Of a stretch of DNA of 64,000 bases, positions 10,870 to 21,589 are shown one piece after another. The translations under genes and the position numbers were made by a program. Numbering within the stretch: position 1 is the stretch's first letter; each line of letters opens with the position of its first letter. Source of the stretch: Mercurialis annua (Eukaryota; Streptophyta; Magnoliopsida; Malpighiales; Euphorbiaceae); the NCBI RefSeq assembly GCF_937616625.2, contig NC_065570.1, positions 41,299,665 through 41,363,664 on the forward strand, given 5' to 3'. The notes beneath the pieces are model-generated. The model did no database searches and had not been told where the DNA came from. It saw nothing but the letters and a program-made list of their open reading frames with translations.

Positions 10870-13835
10870 TGTCACGACCCAAAGACATTAACCTGCAGAA
10901 ATTGCTCGGGGGCAACCGAGACTCCAACCTAAATCTAGCAATATTTTACAGTTCTAATATAAATAACATAAATATTAGAAATGCTCAACAGCATGCCTTA
11001 AATATAATAATAAAATAATCCAGAGTAAACATGCCAATAGTAAATAATCGATCAAATCGATAATCCCTAAGTGCAATAACAAATGTAATATATAAACTAG
11101 CTCTACTGGGTCTAAGAGTCGAAAACAGTAACTAGTTTAAATAACATAAAACCTCCGAAGAATCAAAAGAATTGGAGTGGACCAGCTTTCAAATCATAAA
11201 CCTGAAAAATTTGGGAAAACAACAGGGTCAGATATAGTGAGATGAGTTCGCAATACTATTTACATTTATTAAGTTTAAAACCCTTAAATCAAAACATTTT
11301 ATACTAATATAGTATGATTATGGAAAACAATCTTGAAATGATCCCAGCGTAAGTATGACATAGCATACCGATAAACCCAGAGTGGACGGGAACATATCCT
11401 GATATATACCAGCGTAAGCAAGACATTAGTCTGTCGATCCTAGAGTACTTACCGGTGCACACAGTCTCGATACAAGCCTATCGAGTAGCTTGTTTCAATC
11501 CAGATCCATAATACGTAAAAACAGTTCAAATGCATTTATAATATTAAAATACGATGAGGTACTTAATAAAGAGGTAAATAGCACTACAAACTCACTGCTT
11601 GCTTATCCACGTGAAACTTCGGCAAACAGCTAACCCTGGTTCGACTCCGGAGCGCGAGTAGTTGAAGAGTATAAAAATAAATCATACGTTAAAATCGCTC
11701 CAACCCCTAACTCTAAGAATACTGGACACCACGTAGAACTAGCACAATTAATTAGACAATTAAATATCACACATAGAACACAATTCTCAACTAAATTATA
11801 ATGCCGTAATAATTCAAGACTTTTGAGTTCACACCTTAAATCCAATTCAAAATATTATTAAAATAATATTTAAATGATAATTAACATCCATCCCTCAAAT
11901 AGTGGGTTAGCCGATCTTCTTAAAACTACCAAGCTAATCCCACATGTCGGAGACCCAAGTCTAAACCGACCCAACTGGTAAATCAGAATTATAAACCACA
12001 GTTTATAATTTAATATTTAATAAAATATTAATCAATATCAAGGTAGAACCCAATAGCTTGAAACCCAAGTAATTATAATTATAGGCAAAATATTTCGAAT
12101 ATTTAAATAGCCAATTTTAAGTTAAAATATCACTTTAGCCCGCCAAGCCAAAATCTCAAATTATTTATTAAAAAATAATTAATAATAATTATTTATTTAT
12201 GTTTAAATAATTCAAATATTATTTTATTAGGTCTTAAAAATAATATAACTAATTGGCAAACTTTCAAATTAAATGAATTCCCCAATTCTTATTTAATATA
12301 ATCAAATATAAAATCACATATAAATTAAAATAAGATTTATATTAATTTAAGATTAAAATATTAACGCCCAAAGTAATTTCAATTTAAATAATAATATTAT
12401 TTAAATTGCTAGTTAGTAAGTCGAAATCAATTCCGTAAATTAAAATCAAAAATCAACAAAATAGTTAAAAGATAAGTTTAGTAATCAATAGATATAAGAA
12501 ATAAAAATTCAGTGACTAAAACTACCATTTAGCCAAAACAAATCATAACCAACCAATAGAAACATAACACACCATCATCGTTTTCATTTGTTCATACATA
12601 AGAAACCCAACACACAGAGCGAAATGATTTCTCAAAAACCGAAATCAAGAAACCAAACAACTAAACCTTTACTTTATTAACTAACAACTCAATCAATCAC
12701 TAATAACCATATCATGATTTCAAGATCAACAAACATGAACAAAACCTTCGACATCAACTCCAAAGAACAAAGAACATCACTAAACTTTGTCGTTCCGAGA
12801 ATGACGAATAATAATATGATAACGATGGAACAAAATCCATGAAAGTTTAAACAAACAACCACTCAAGAAATTATAACCAAATAAGATATCGAAATCAAAG
12901 CCAAATAAGCAAAAGGAGTCGGCAATAACCATATCCAAAAACAGTTAATAACAATTGAAAAATGATGAGACGGCGGCGATTGAAGCGGGATAATCTACGT
13001 ACCGTTTGGCAAATAAAAAGTGTAAAAACATAGAGGAACGAGTCTACTATCACCGGGAATAAACGGAACTGATTTTGATCTTCAAACGTCTGCGAAACGG
13101 ATTGAAAAACGAATGTATCGTTTTAGAGACAAAACAGAAAATAACTTAAAAACGATAAAACGGCAGCGACTGATACAGGATATATAACGTACCGTTCTTT
13201 GAGAATAAGATGTCGAATCATAGTGGACTGAGTCTACAATCTCTGGAAACAAACGGAATGCAATTTGGCTCTGAAACGGATGAGATATCAGTTACAAATG
13301 GAGATGCCATTTTTAGTTTGAAAACAGAGTTCTAAAGCTTGAAACCTACCGAAGAATTCTAATCTTTGGTGATGAATAGCATAAGAATTTCACAGCAATA
13401 CAGAGTAGGAAAGACGGCTGGATATTGAAGAATATAAAGAGGATATATTAGGGTAACGATTTGAAATGGTGGAAAGATCGAGCTGAAATTTCGGGGCGGA
13501 GTTGGTTGTGCACGTTGCACACGAAAGCAACTGCAGTCTCGTTCGAGACTGCAGTTTCTCAAACGAGACACACCAAATTAATTGGTGTCTCGTTCGAGAC
13601 TGCAGTTCTCGAACGGGACTAAATTAAGAAATCAGGTCTCTTCTTAAGACCTGAGCAGGAAATTGGTGGTTCAACCTTTTTTGTTGAACCACAAAACAAA
13701 AGAATTTGACCCGAAGCTAAAATTAAACCGAACTAAAGATCGAACCCCCACACGAATTGAAAAAAAACTTAAACGATTGAAATTTTTTTCTATAAACTTA
13801 TAATTTAAACTAATTAAATTTTACGGGTTATTACA
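10870..13835 (-). repeat. 5' LTR of the Tekay element
   Basis: This 2966-bp LTR aligns along its whole length with 2628-5563. It holds the element promoter, whose exact TATA box I could not place with confidence. It has lost about 75 bp near 10883 and keeps about 100 bp at 13338-13437 that the other LTR lost. The palindromic array is at about 13536-13690. Confidence 0.93.
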
Positions 13836-13840
13836 ATATC

Positions 13841-14614
13841 ATACCTAGAATTCCTAATGTGGCATACTGGGCTCACGGATCCACGCCCCCTACCTCCTCT
13901 CGCGCTACCTCTACGCCTTACTACAGATTTATGGTTAAACCGCCTACTATGACCACCACTTCTAAGCACAGGGGACGCTGATCTCTCGCGTCGAAAGTAG
14001 AAAGGTCGAATGGGGTTATCGTCCCACTCACGATCACTAGCTATCTGACGAGCTGTACTAGATAGTGACCCAAAATGCTCAGTTCCGTCGTCAAATGACT
14101 CAATGTAGTTAGGTCTAAACCTTTAATGTAACTACAGTTGACCTCTTCGTTGTCCTTATTAAGCTCAGGAACCTCCTCTACCATACGTAGAAACTCAATC
14201 GTATATTCGCCAACGGAGAATATACACCTTGAAAAGGAACCCAGCTGCTCCCTAATGCTACTAAGGCTCGCCTCTGCCTGACTGTCTCTCTCACTGATAC
14301 ATCCACTATTAGACTATGATACCTAAGTACCTCAGCCCAAAACTGATCACCTCTAGATACCTCGATGTCTGAATCCTCCGATGGTTCTTTTGAGGAATCC
14401 TCTAAAGTCTCCCTCTCACTCTCCTTATTTTACTAAACCTTAGTTGAAATGAATCTCTCATGAGACTCGAAAGGTATCTAACTGTCACTCATAAACTTAT
14501 TCTTATGGATCTCAGGTGATCTTCCATAACATGTATAAAACCCATTCTGATAAACAGGAGGCTCTTCCTCCCCGTCAGAAGTAGCATAATTCTGAGCTCT
14601 ACTTGGCCCAGGCA
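13841..14614 (-). pseudogene. degenerate gypsy-type gag remnant
   Basis: Reading the minus strand from an ATG at about 14614 (MPGPSRAQNYATSDG) gives, after several frame changes, SVGEYTIEFLRMVEEVPEL near 14200, a pattern common to plant Ty3/gypsy capsid proteins, and then an Arg/Gly-rich tail near 13900. It stops where the Tekay element inserted. It lies about 175 bp after the end of the LTR at 14789-15661, in the same direction, so it may be the gag of that LTR's element. No zinc knuckle or pol follows. Confidence 0.5.
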
Positions 14615-14788
14615 TGCTGAAACATAAACAACTTAAGCGTGAGATACTATATAAACCCTAATCACACTATAAGCGTTCAATCTTTCTATACTATACACTT
14701 AATCAACTTAAAAACTCATATGAACATCGATGCATACCCACACTTACTTAATCATGTAAACAAGTTTTGAAATCTCAAATGCTACCAT

Positions 14789-15661
14789 TGAGGGAGGTGA
14801 ATAAGGTATTTTTAAAATTTAAAATGATTAGAGTTAGGCTAAGTGTTTGAGGGACAAAAGAAAGAACACAAGTGATTTAGAGTGGTTCAAATCACAAGTC
14901 GATTATATTCCACTACTCAATCAAAGATTTAGATTTGATATAATCCACTAAGGGTATGTTTTAGAGCTAAACAATAACTATAGCAAAGAGTATTTTTCTA
15001 GAGCTAAACACAAACTCACAAATTCATTTTTCAAGGTTATTCACAAACCTATAAACACTAATGATAAATCAAAATTGATTATCAACAACAACAAAAAGCA
15101 ATCAATTAATGATGCACAATTTAATAAGACAAAATGTGGTAGATGAGGGGTATTAATAACACCCAACAACTCTTCTTTAAGTCATCAAGGAAGATGACAA
15201 AGTTGTGCTAAAAGCACTGGGTAGCGCCCGCACGCGACCTCTAACTCCTTGGGGCTACGCACGCGACCTCTATTCGCTTCTGAAAAAGGTCAACAGTCAT
15301 GTCCCAGATGGCACCTCTTCATTGGGGCATTTAAAAATGACCATTGAGGATTTCACAGATATATTGGTCGCGCCCGCGATTCATGAAGAGAATCCAAGGG
15401 TTTATCAAGCCACTAAGTTGCGCCCGTGAAAGACTATAATAGCGCCCGCTACTGATGTGTCGCGCCTGCGACTGACTAAAGGTAGCGGGCGCGAAAGGCT
15501 ACTGGAAATGTCCAATTTCCGATTTTTCAATTCTCGATAGAAATCTCCAAATTGACCCATGATGGTTTTCGTAGGTTCCTACACACTAATAAACAATATT
15601 AGAACCTTTAAATTGATTGTCAAAACCAAAATTAGAAAGATCAAAAGGACTTTGTCCAACA
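14789..15661 (-). repeat. LTR (minus), 873 bp, flanked by both PPT-like and PBS-like sites
   Basis: On the minus strand it starts TGTTGGACAAAGTCC and ends CACCTCCCTCA, so it has TG..CA ends. A purine tract TTAAAAAGGGGGAGAT sits immediately before it (15662-15677) and a TGGTAGCATTTGAG block, only partly like a tRNA-iMet primer site, sits just after it. A gag remnant follows 175 bp later. It carries seven GC-rich words of the GTCGCGCCCGCGAC kind between 15220 and 15500. I did not find a clear second LTR. Confidence 0.6.
15220..15500. repeat. GC-rich word array (GCGCCCGCGAC type)
   Basis: Variants of GCGCCCGCGAC occur at about 15222, 15255, 15367, 15419, 15441, 15459 and 15484, the last in reverse orientation. 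They stand out sharply from the AT-rich surroundings. A second cluster with the same word lies at 17650-17835. Confidence 0.75.
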
Positions 15662-15677
15662 ATCTCCCCCTTTTTAA
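15662..15677 (-). other. polypurine tract before LTR
   Basis: The minus strand reads TTAAAAAGGGGGAGAT directly before the LTR start TGTTGGAC. The form AAGGGGGAGAT before TGTTGG is common in plant LTR elements. Confidence 0.7.
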
Positions 15678-16134
15678 TTTTGACAATCAATTTACTCAAA
15701 TAGCTAAGTTAGTAAGAGTTCAAATGGATTTTAACTCCCCCTCACTTTATGCATCGAAGGAAATAAGCAATATTTAAGACATAAAGGAATTAAAAAATCA
15801 ATCACCAAGGCATTTAGTAAAAATGACAATTTTGAGAGATATTAAAAAAATTGAAGTGTAAATATATCTTTCCCTTTGTCAAAAGAAAAAAGAGATAGGG
15901 CATATACCAAAAAAATGATAAATTTTAAGCATTAGAACACCATATTTGCAAAAACAAATAAACATAATCAACTTGCATTAAAATGAAAAGACAAATACAA
16001 GGCATTTCATAAAATAAAAATATGACAAACATGTATCCCTTTACATGAAGGAATACAAGGCATTTTTGGTATGATTGAAAATGCAAAAAAAGGTTAAAAT
16101 GCAACAAACTATGAAATACAAATGATATGGATCT
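15678..16134. other. non-coding stretch between pseudogene and polypurine tract
   Basis: AT-rich, no coding signal. On the minus strand it would be the 3' untranslated part of the element that carries the pseudogene at 16135-17403. Confidence 0.5.
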
Positions 16135-17403
16135 TCAATAGTCACTTTCGCTCACAATGTCATCATCATCATCATTTCCACCTTGAACAAATGGATGAGA
16201 TTGAGCACCAAAATAATGATCCATTCTTGATTGAAGAGACCGCACATTGTAATAAACCTCATCAAACCTAATATCGAGTTGGTTGAACCGATTTCCCACA
16301 TTTGTTTCAAACAAAGTCATCCTTCTATATATGTGAGAAACAAGTTAATATGTGTCCATTCCGGGAGGAGGTTGAGGGAAAGTTGTACCTCTTTCATATG
16401 AACTTCTGGTGGTTGATGAAAAGCCGCTTCCACACCTTCTTAAATTTCTGCCGCTTCCATTCGTCTTCCATCTCTTCTCCTTTTTCCAATCCGCTCAATT
16501 TGAGTTTGCATCAAGTTCTCACCAAGTAAATAAACAAAGTGATCACCATGCACATGGAAGGCCTTGCAATTGTTGATCCAAAAATCCAAATCAAGTATGT
16601 CCTTATTCCAAGTGTAGACCTTCTCATGAAGAAATCGAATTTGATGACTCCAAGCCGAGGACCGCCGCACTAAAGCCATCACAAAAGCACTGCAACAAAG
16701 AGTGACCTTCCTATCCATTAAGCCATCCAAGTGGAAAATAAAACTATAGGCACAAGACATCTTAATGCCCCTCTCCACTACATACAAGTAGAAAAGGTCT
16801 TTCAAGGGCATTTTATCGTTTCCATCATGCCTACAATTGATGGTGTAGGTGAGAATGCATGGAAAACGAAAAGATGAAGCGATTTGATAGACCCACCCAC
16901 CGCTTTCTTTGAATTATAGACGTCATCCGTGCTTATTTCCGTCCAAAAATGCTTAGAGGACGTAGCCCTCCAAATCCGAAGCACTCGAGGGCAATCCTTC
17001 CTTAAATCCAAGAATGTCACAAATCTCGACAGTGGTAAGTTTTGCCAAGCGACCACCCGCCCGAAAAGTGATTCGAAAGAACCCATTAACATCATTTTCT
17101 CGCTTGATAATGTAGAGGGATATGAGAAACTTCCTTGTGAGTTCATCAAAGGTTTTGTCCCTTGTTTGAAGAATCAATTTCTTCCACCCCATGACATTAA
17201 TCATTCCTTTGATGGTAGCATCAAGAGCATCATTTCCTTAATCATTGAAATCAGGAAAATGGGTAGCTAGAACCAAACAGCCTTCAATCTTAGAAGCCCT
17301 TGTGGCATAAGTCTCAACCGTGTGAGTAGGAATTTCTTCTTGAGGTTGTGAGGGTTGAGCACTAGAGGTGGTAACCCACTTGGATGGTTGTTTTCTTGAC
17401 TCC
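16135..17403 (-). pseudogene. putative plant transposon protein (PF20167-like), broken
   Basis: The start at 17403 (MESRKQPSKW) follows a TATA-like box and leader. The frame has a TAA near 17240, then continues MINVMGWKKLILQTRD and FLISLYIIKREND, shifts frame near 16960, and goes on through LKDLFYLYVVERGIKMS and VMALVRRSSAW to an Ala/Glu end near 16440. A last frame (16320-16135) gives a short heptad-like segment (NRFNQLDIRFDEVYYNVRSL) and an acidic tail DDDDDIVSESDY. The pattern resembles the plant-only domain labelled putative plant transposon protein, found inside LTR elements; its biochemical role is not known to me. It is not a reverse transcriptase or integrase. At least one stop and two frameshifts make it inactive. 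Confidence 0.55.
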
Positions 17404-18602
17404 ATTGAGTTAAATGAGAATGAGGATAAATGTATGTGATTTTGAAAGAAAAAGATGAAAAGGGGACTAAAAATGCAAATTTTGTTATAGTAAAGGAGAG
17501 AAATGAGTATAGATAAGTAAAAGAAAATAATTCTACTTAGAGAGGTTTAAATAGGCCTTTAAAACACTCTCCAACGGATATAAACAGCTATATTTTTGAA
17601 AACGTGCAATTTTGACAAGTGGAAAACGGTTTTATTTTTGAAATCTGCCTCTTCGTCGCGCCCGCGACAGAGGAGGTCGCACCCGCGACTCAAGAAACTA
17701 GCTGTTATTTTCAAATGGCTAGAAGGGTCGCGCCCGCGACACTTTGGGTAGCGCCCGCGACCAGTGTCCAGACCTGACACTTATATTTAATTTTCTAGTG
17801 GCGCCTGCTACACCAAGGGTCACGCCCGCGACACCCAAAATGTTGCAAAAAGTTACAAACAACATGTACTTTCTGCAGAAACCAAGCCTTGATTCAATCA
17901 AATAGGGAAAATTAATAATTAAAAGCCATAATCAATATGATAGATTTCCAATTTTGGTCCAAACAATTAAATAAAATAACAAACATGAAAGATATCAAAA
18001 TTTAAATAATTCAACATGCTAATCAAGACAAAGAGCTCCCATCAAACATATAAAGCTCTCTAATGATAAGATTCATACGTTCCTCATAAGTAAACTAATT
18101 GTGACCGCTATACATGTTTTTATAACAATACACATAAGTAATATGTAAATTCATTGTGACCACGATACGAAGATATAAAGATAACTCATTGATCGGTCGA
18201 TTCCTCGGATATGCAACCTTGTTGATCTAGTAGCTCCTCAGATTCTCTGTTGCAATGCAATGTTATAATGCGTTTAATACCGTAAACGCTAACTCTAACA
18301 ACACAACCTAGGTCTAAGACTAAATCGACACCATGATTCTATTCAACATCGGCATATGAAACCCTAATTCATATGTTTGTTGTTTCCATTAACAACTCAA
18401 ACTCGTAAGGTCCTATAACACATCTTGAAATCCTTTAACTTCTTCAAATAGAACTCAATCAATCGATAACATATTCGTTTACCACCTCAATAGTTCTTTT
18501 TGTCTATCCATAAAGCTCTCGATTCACTTTTGAAGTCCAATTATGTTAGAATAGACAGTCCGGGTCAAAACTAGGTCACAACGTATCGTTTGGTCCTTTC
18601 AG
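17404..18602. other. upstream region with second GC-word cluster; rest unassigned
   Basis: On the minus strand a TATTTAAACC box lies at about 17545-17554, some 145 bp before the ATG of the pseudogene. Further upstream, 17650-17835, are six GC-rich words (about 17654, 17673, 17728, 17749, 17800, 17817) of the GTCGCGCCCGCGAC type, as in the LTR at 14789-15661. This could be a diverged 5' LTR, but I could not align the two blocks outside the words. From 17990 to 18602 I see nothing recognisable. Confidence 0.45.
17650..17835. repeat. second GC-rich word cluster
   Basis: Six copies or near copies of GTCGCGCCCGCGAC; two (17654 and 17728) match it exactly. Spacers are AT-rich and unrelated, so this is a dispersed motif cluster and not a simple tandem array. 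Confidence 0.75.
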
Positions 18603-18647
18603 TCATCAGGCAGTCGCACAGATGGAACTGTGCCCCCGCAAAGTCCA

Positions 18648-18775
18648 TTTGTGCGCCCTCGCAGTTCTTCTTTGCTCGCGCATAGCTCCGGAATACACGT
18701 TCTGAGCCATTCTAAGGTTCTCTAAGGTCCCGAAACACATACAACTCGACATACACTCAAAACCCATCTCCAAAG
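18648..18775. repeat. 128-bp source copy of a local duplication
   Basis: TTTGTGCGCCCTCGCAGTTC starts this copy; a near-identical second copy starts at 18821. The period is 173 bp. This copy lies outside the MITE at 18803-19446; the second lies inside that MITE's left arm. Confidence 0.9.
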
Positions 18776-18802
18776 AATAACCGAATGTCATAATTTTATC
18801 AA

Positions 18803-19446
18803 GGGTTACATGCAAATTTATTTGTGCGCCCTCGCAGTTCTGCTTTGCTCGCGCACAGCTCCGGAATACACGTTCCGAGTCATTCCGACGTGCTCTAAGG
18901 TCCCGAAACACATAAAACTCGACATACACTCAAAACCCATCTCCAAAAATTCATACACCAACTTTTACCTAATTTACAATTACAACATAAATTTTAAACT
19001 TGGCAATGTCGGTAATGAACTTTGCACTTTTGGTAAATCGATACACTGATTATTTTCCGGACAATTTTGCTGAGTTTGAAGCCGGAAAGAACATGTATAC
19101 TAGCATAATGAATTTCAGTAATTGCGACGTAATTTGGCACGTTTGCAAATGAAATCACGAACTTTAGCATAATTTGCAATTACAACACTAATTTTAAAAT
19201 TTTTGGAAAAAACAGGCATCAACTTTTACTTTTAGGCAAATCAAAACACCGTTTATTTTCCAACTTCTCAGCCTACGTGGCAATCCTGACTTCCAACTCA
19301 GCAAAATTGTTCCGGAATATAATCGGTGTATCGATTTTCTAAAAGTGCAAAGTTCATTACTGACATTGCCAAGTTTAAAAGTTTATGTTGTAATTGCAAT
19401 AATTGCAAATTAGGTCAAAGTTGGTGTATGAATTTGCATTTAACCC
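18803..19446. mobile_element. Mutator-type MITE with interrupted left arm
   Basis: Terminal inverted repeats begin GGGTTA and end TTAACCC. The arms match over about 120 bp (for example AACTTTGCACTTTT on the left and its complement on the right). Flanks TTTTATCAA (18794-18802) and TTTTATCGA (19447-19455) are a 9-bp target duplication with one change, as expected for Mutator-like elements. The left arm is split after GCAAATT by the 128-bp copy 18821-18948. It encodes nothing. Confidence 0.85.
18821..18948. repeat. second copy of the 128-bp duplication, inside a MITE arm
   Basis: It matches 18648-18775 with a handful of substitutions and interrupts the left inverted repeat of the MITE. The join on each side uses AAATT-like text, suggesting microhomology. 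Confidence 0.88.
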
Positions 19447-19455
19447 TTTTATCGA

Positions 19456-20195
19456 AATGACTAGGTTATGCGACTTTCGATCCAACTGCATGCATTTAAA
19501 AATGAAATAGACCATTAAACCCTAATTTTAGAAATCAAAACTTGATATTTACCTTGGTTTGAAGCCCTTAGATGATAGAGAATCATTTCCTTGATCCAAC
19601 GGAACAAAAATCATTCAATTCCGATGCCAAACGAAAAAACCATAAGTGATTCAAGAATACATGCAAAGATGAAGTTTTTGTATCTGAAAGTTTCATTTTC
19701 TTGAATTCATATCATCTTGCTTATACACTTTGGCTAAAGTGTCCTCTTGGTTCCTAATCTCTTACCCTTAAACAATTAACCCTTATATCTTTTCTTCTAT
19801 TCAATCGATCAAATAACCATTTCAACTGGATTACTTACGTATTATTTATAACCAAATAAATAATAATACTCTAATATCATATAACTTATATTCTAATAAC
19901 CTCTTTAATATAATCTCGAGCATAACGCTTAAATTTCCAATTCGGAACATAATGCTCACTTTATGTATTATTTTTCATGTCCATTCCTATCAATAGTATT
20001 ATCTCTTATTCCAAAGGATGTCGGTATCCAAATTCTCTTTTTCAAATCCGTAAACATAAACGTTCTTCTCGGGTATCATCCTTTCTTTAATAATAATAAA
20101 TTTTTATCACATTTCAACTTTTCTTACTTTAGTGTCACTGAGAGTCATTTTTCTCTCTCATCGTTTCTCTCTCAGCGCCCTGAGCTAGGTTAGCC
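19456..20195. other. unassigned stretch before the LINE
   Basis: AT-rich DNA without coding signal. The last 80 bp (CTCTCTCATCGTTTCTCTCTC) are pyrimidine-rich and probably belong to the 5' untranslated region of the LINE. Confidence 0.4.
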
Positions 20196-20215
20196 TACGC
20201 ATCGATGTCGCCGGT

Positions 20216-21471
20216 ATGGCGAGAAAACATAATGGGAAGATGACTGCTACGCCGATTGCTACTCCGATTACGACTCTGTTGGATTCTCCGACTACTAAAG
20301 CGATTACTGAAGATCTGAAAAAGGATGATGTTAGCCACGAACAGATATCTGAGGACTTAGTTGAAGTGAGTCCAGATATGATGAAGGAGTCGAGTGATCT
20401 GAGTTTTGAGACGAAGATGATTGGATCTGATAATACTGAGGGTTGTCATGAACTTGTGACTGTTTCGGAAAAGAAAAATGAAGAGGAGGTGAAAAATCCC
20501 CCCAAAAATGGGTTAATCTGTTTGATAACCGTCAGAGAAGTGAATCAAGCGTGCTAAAGTATATTCCGCCATCCATTAAAGATGGGAGTAGATTTGTGAG
20601 CTTTAGCTCAACAGAAACTTTGAAGGAAGAACACAGGTGGAGGAATGCTATAGTGGGATGTGTTTATGGCTCATTTCCTAAGTTTGAAAGAATTGATGCG
20701 TTTGTGAAGAATAGGTGGGCAAACTTTAGGTTACAGAATGTGATTAGGATCAATGCTTCGATGTTCCTGTTTGAATTTCAATCTGAGGAAGATTGCAGTA
20801 AGGTCCTAGGGTCTGGTCCTTACACTTTTGATCAGAAGCCATTAATGTTGAAGAAATGGCAACCTAGGATGTCGATGGACTCGAATGAAATCAGAATTGT
20901 TCCTGTGTGGTTGCAGTTGCCAGGTCTGCCATGGGAGTTCTGGTCTTCTGAAATTTTGAGCAAGATAGGAAGTATTTATGGTAAGCCTCTCTACTGTGAT
21001 CAATGTACTATTAACAGATCCAAGCTTAGTTTTGCTAGAGTGTTAGTTGAAATGGATGCAACAGGGCCCTTCCCAGAATCTGTAACTCTCTGTGATGAGA
21101 ATGGTATAATTTTTATTCAAAAAGTTGCGTATGAGTGGAGACCTCTTATTTGTGAGAAATGCTGCAGAATGGGACATTCTAAAAACAATTGTAGGGTTAC
21201 TCAAGATGCTAGAAAAGCTCTTGAAAAGGTGGAGACTAAGGAGAATAAGGAGGATGGTACTGTGCAAGATAATACTGATAAGAACTCTAATGATGTTGTG
21301 GAGCTGGATACAGATATAAATGTGGATAAACCTGTTGTGAGTAACCCTGTGGAGGCTATTGTATTGGAAGTGGACAAAGCTAAAACTGCAAAGAAGAATT
21401 CCAGAACCAGCACTGAGGTGATTCATGCTACTCGATATGTTATGCTTAAGGCAGGTACACTAGCTCTGTGA
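20216..21471 (+). pseudogene. LINE ORF1: DUF4283 plus CCHC knuckle, one frameshift
   Basis: The start MARKHNGKM is followed by a low-complexity acidic N-terminus to about 20510. A frameshift occurs around the homopolymer CCCCCCAAAAA at about 20499-20509; the downstream frame carries WRNAIVGCVYG and WQPRMSMDSNEIRIVPVWLQ (DUF4283, the nucleic-acid binding core of plant LINE ORF1) and then CEKCCRMGHSKNNC, a CCHC zinc knuckle near 21150. The rest is charged and ends at 21471. ORF1 proteins bind element RNA. Apart from the frameshift the reading frame is long and clean. Confidence 0.82.
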
Positions 21472-21589
21472 AAAATGGAGATCCAGATGGGATGTTAAAT
21501 ATGAAAGAGAATGATCAAAATTGGAGTATTAAAACTAGTAGGGGAGGGAGTAAGGCAAGGCTGAACTCCAGACTTCTTGATATTGATAG

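Larger units (their letters stand above)
2628..13835 (-). mobile_element. Ty3/gypsy Tekay-clade chromovirus, nearly complete, inactive
   Basis: This is a full structural LTR retrotransposon read on the minus strand: 5' LTR 10870-13835, primer binding site 10854-10865, gag-pol 10512 to 5679, polypurine tract 5564-5575, 3' LTR 2628-5563. LTRs start TGTAATA and end TCGTGACA/GTCGTGACA. Flanks ATATT (2623-2627) and ATATC (13836-13840) fit a 5-bp target duplication with one mutation. Clade is inferred from the domain order protease, RT, RNase H, integrase and a C-terminal chromodomain-like end in pol, and from the LTR start. About ten differences in roughly 240 bp of LTR compared by eye show an insertion that is not recent. 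The coding region is broken by many stops, so the copy is non-autonomous. Confidence 0.93.

Noticed and set aside
21043..21426. 127-codon minus-strand frame
   Set aside because: Antisense shadow of LINE ORF1, whose plus frame carries the CCHC knuckle.
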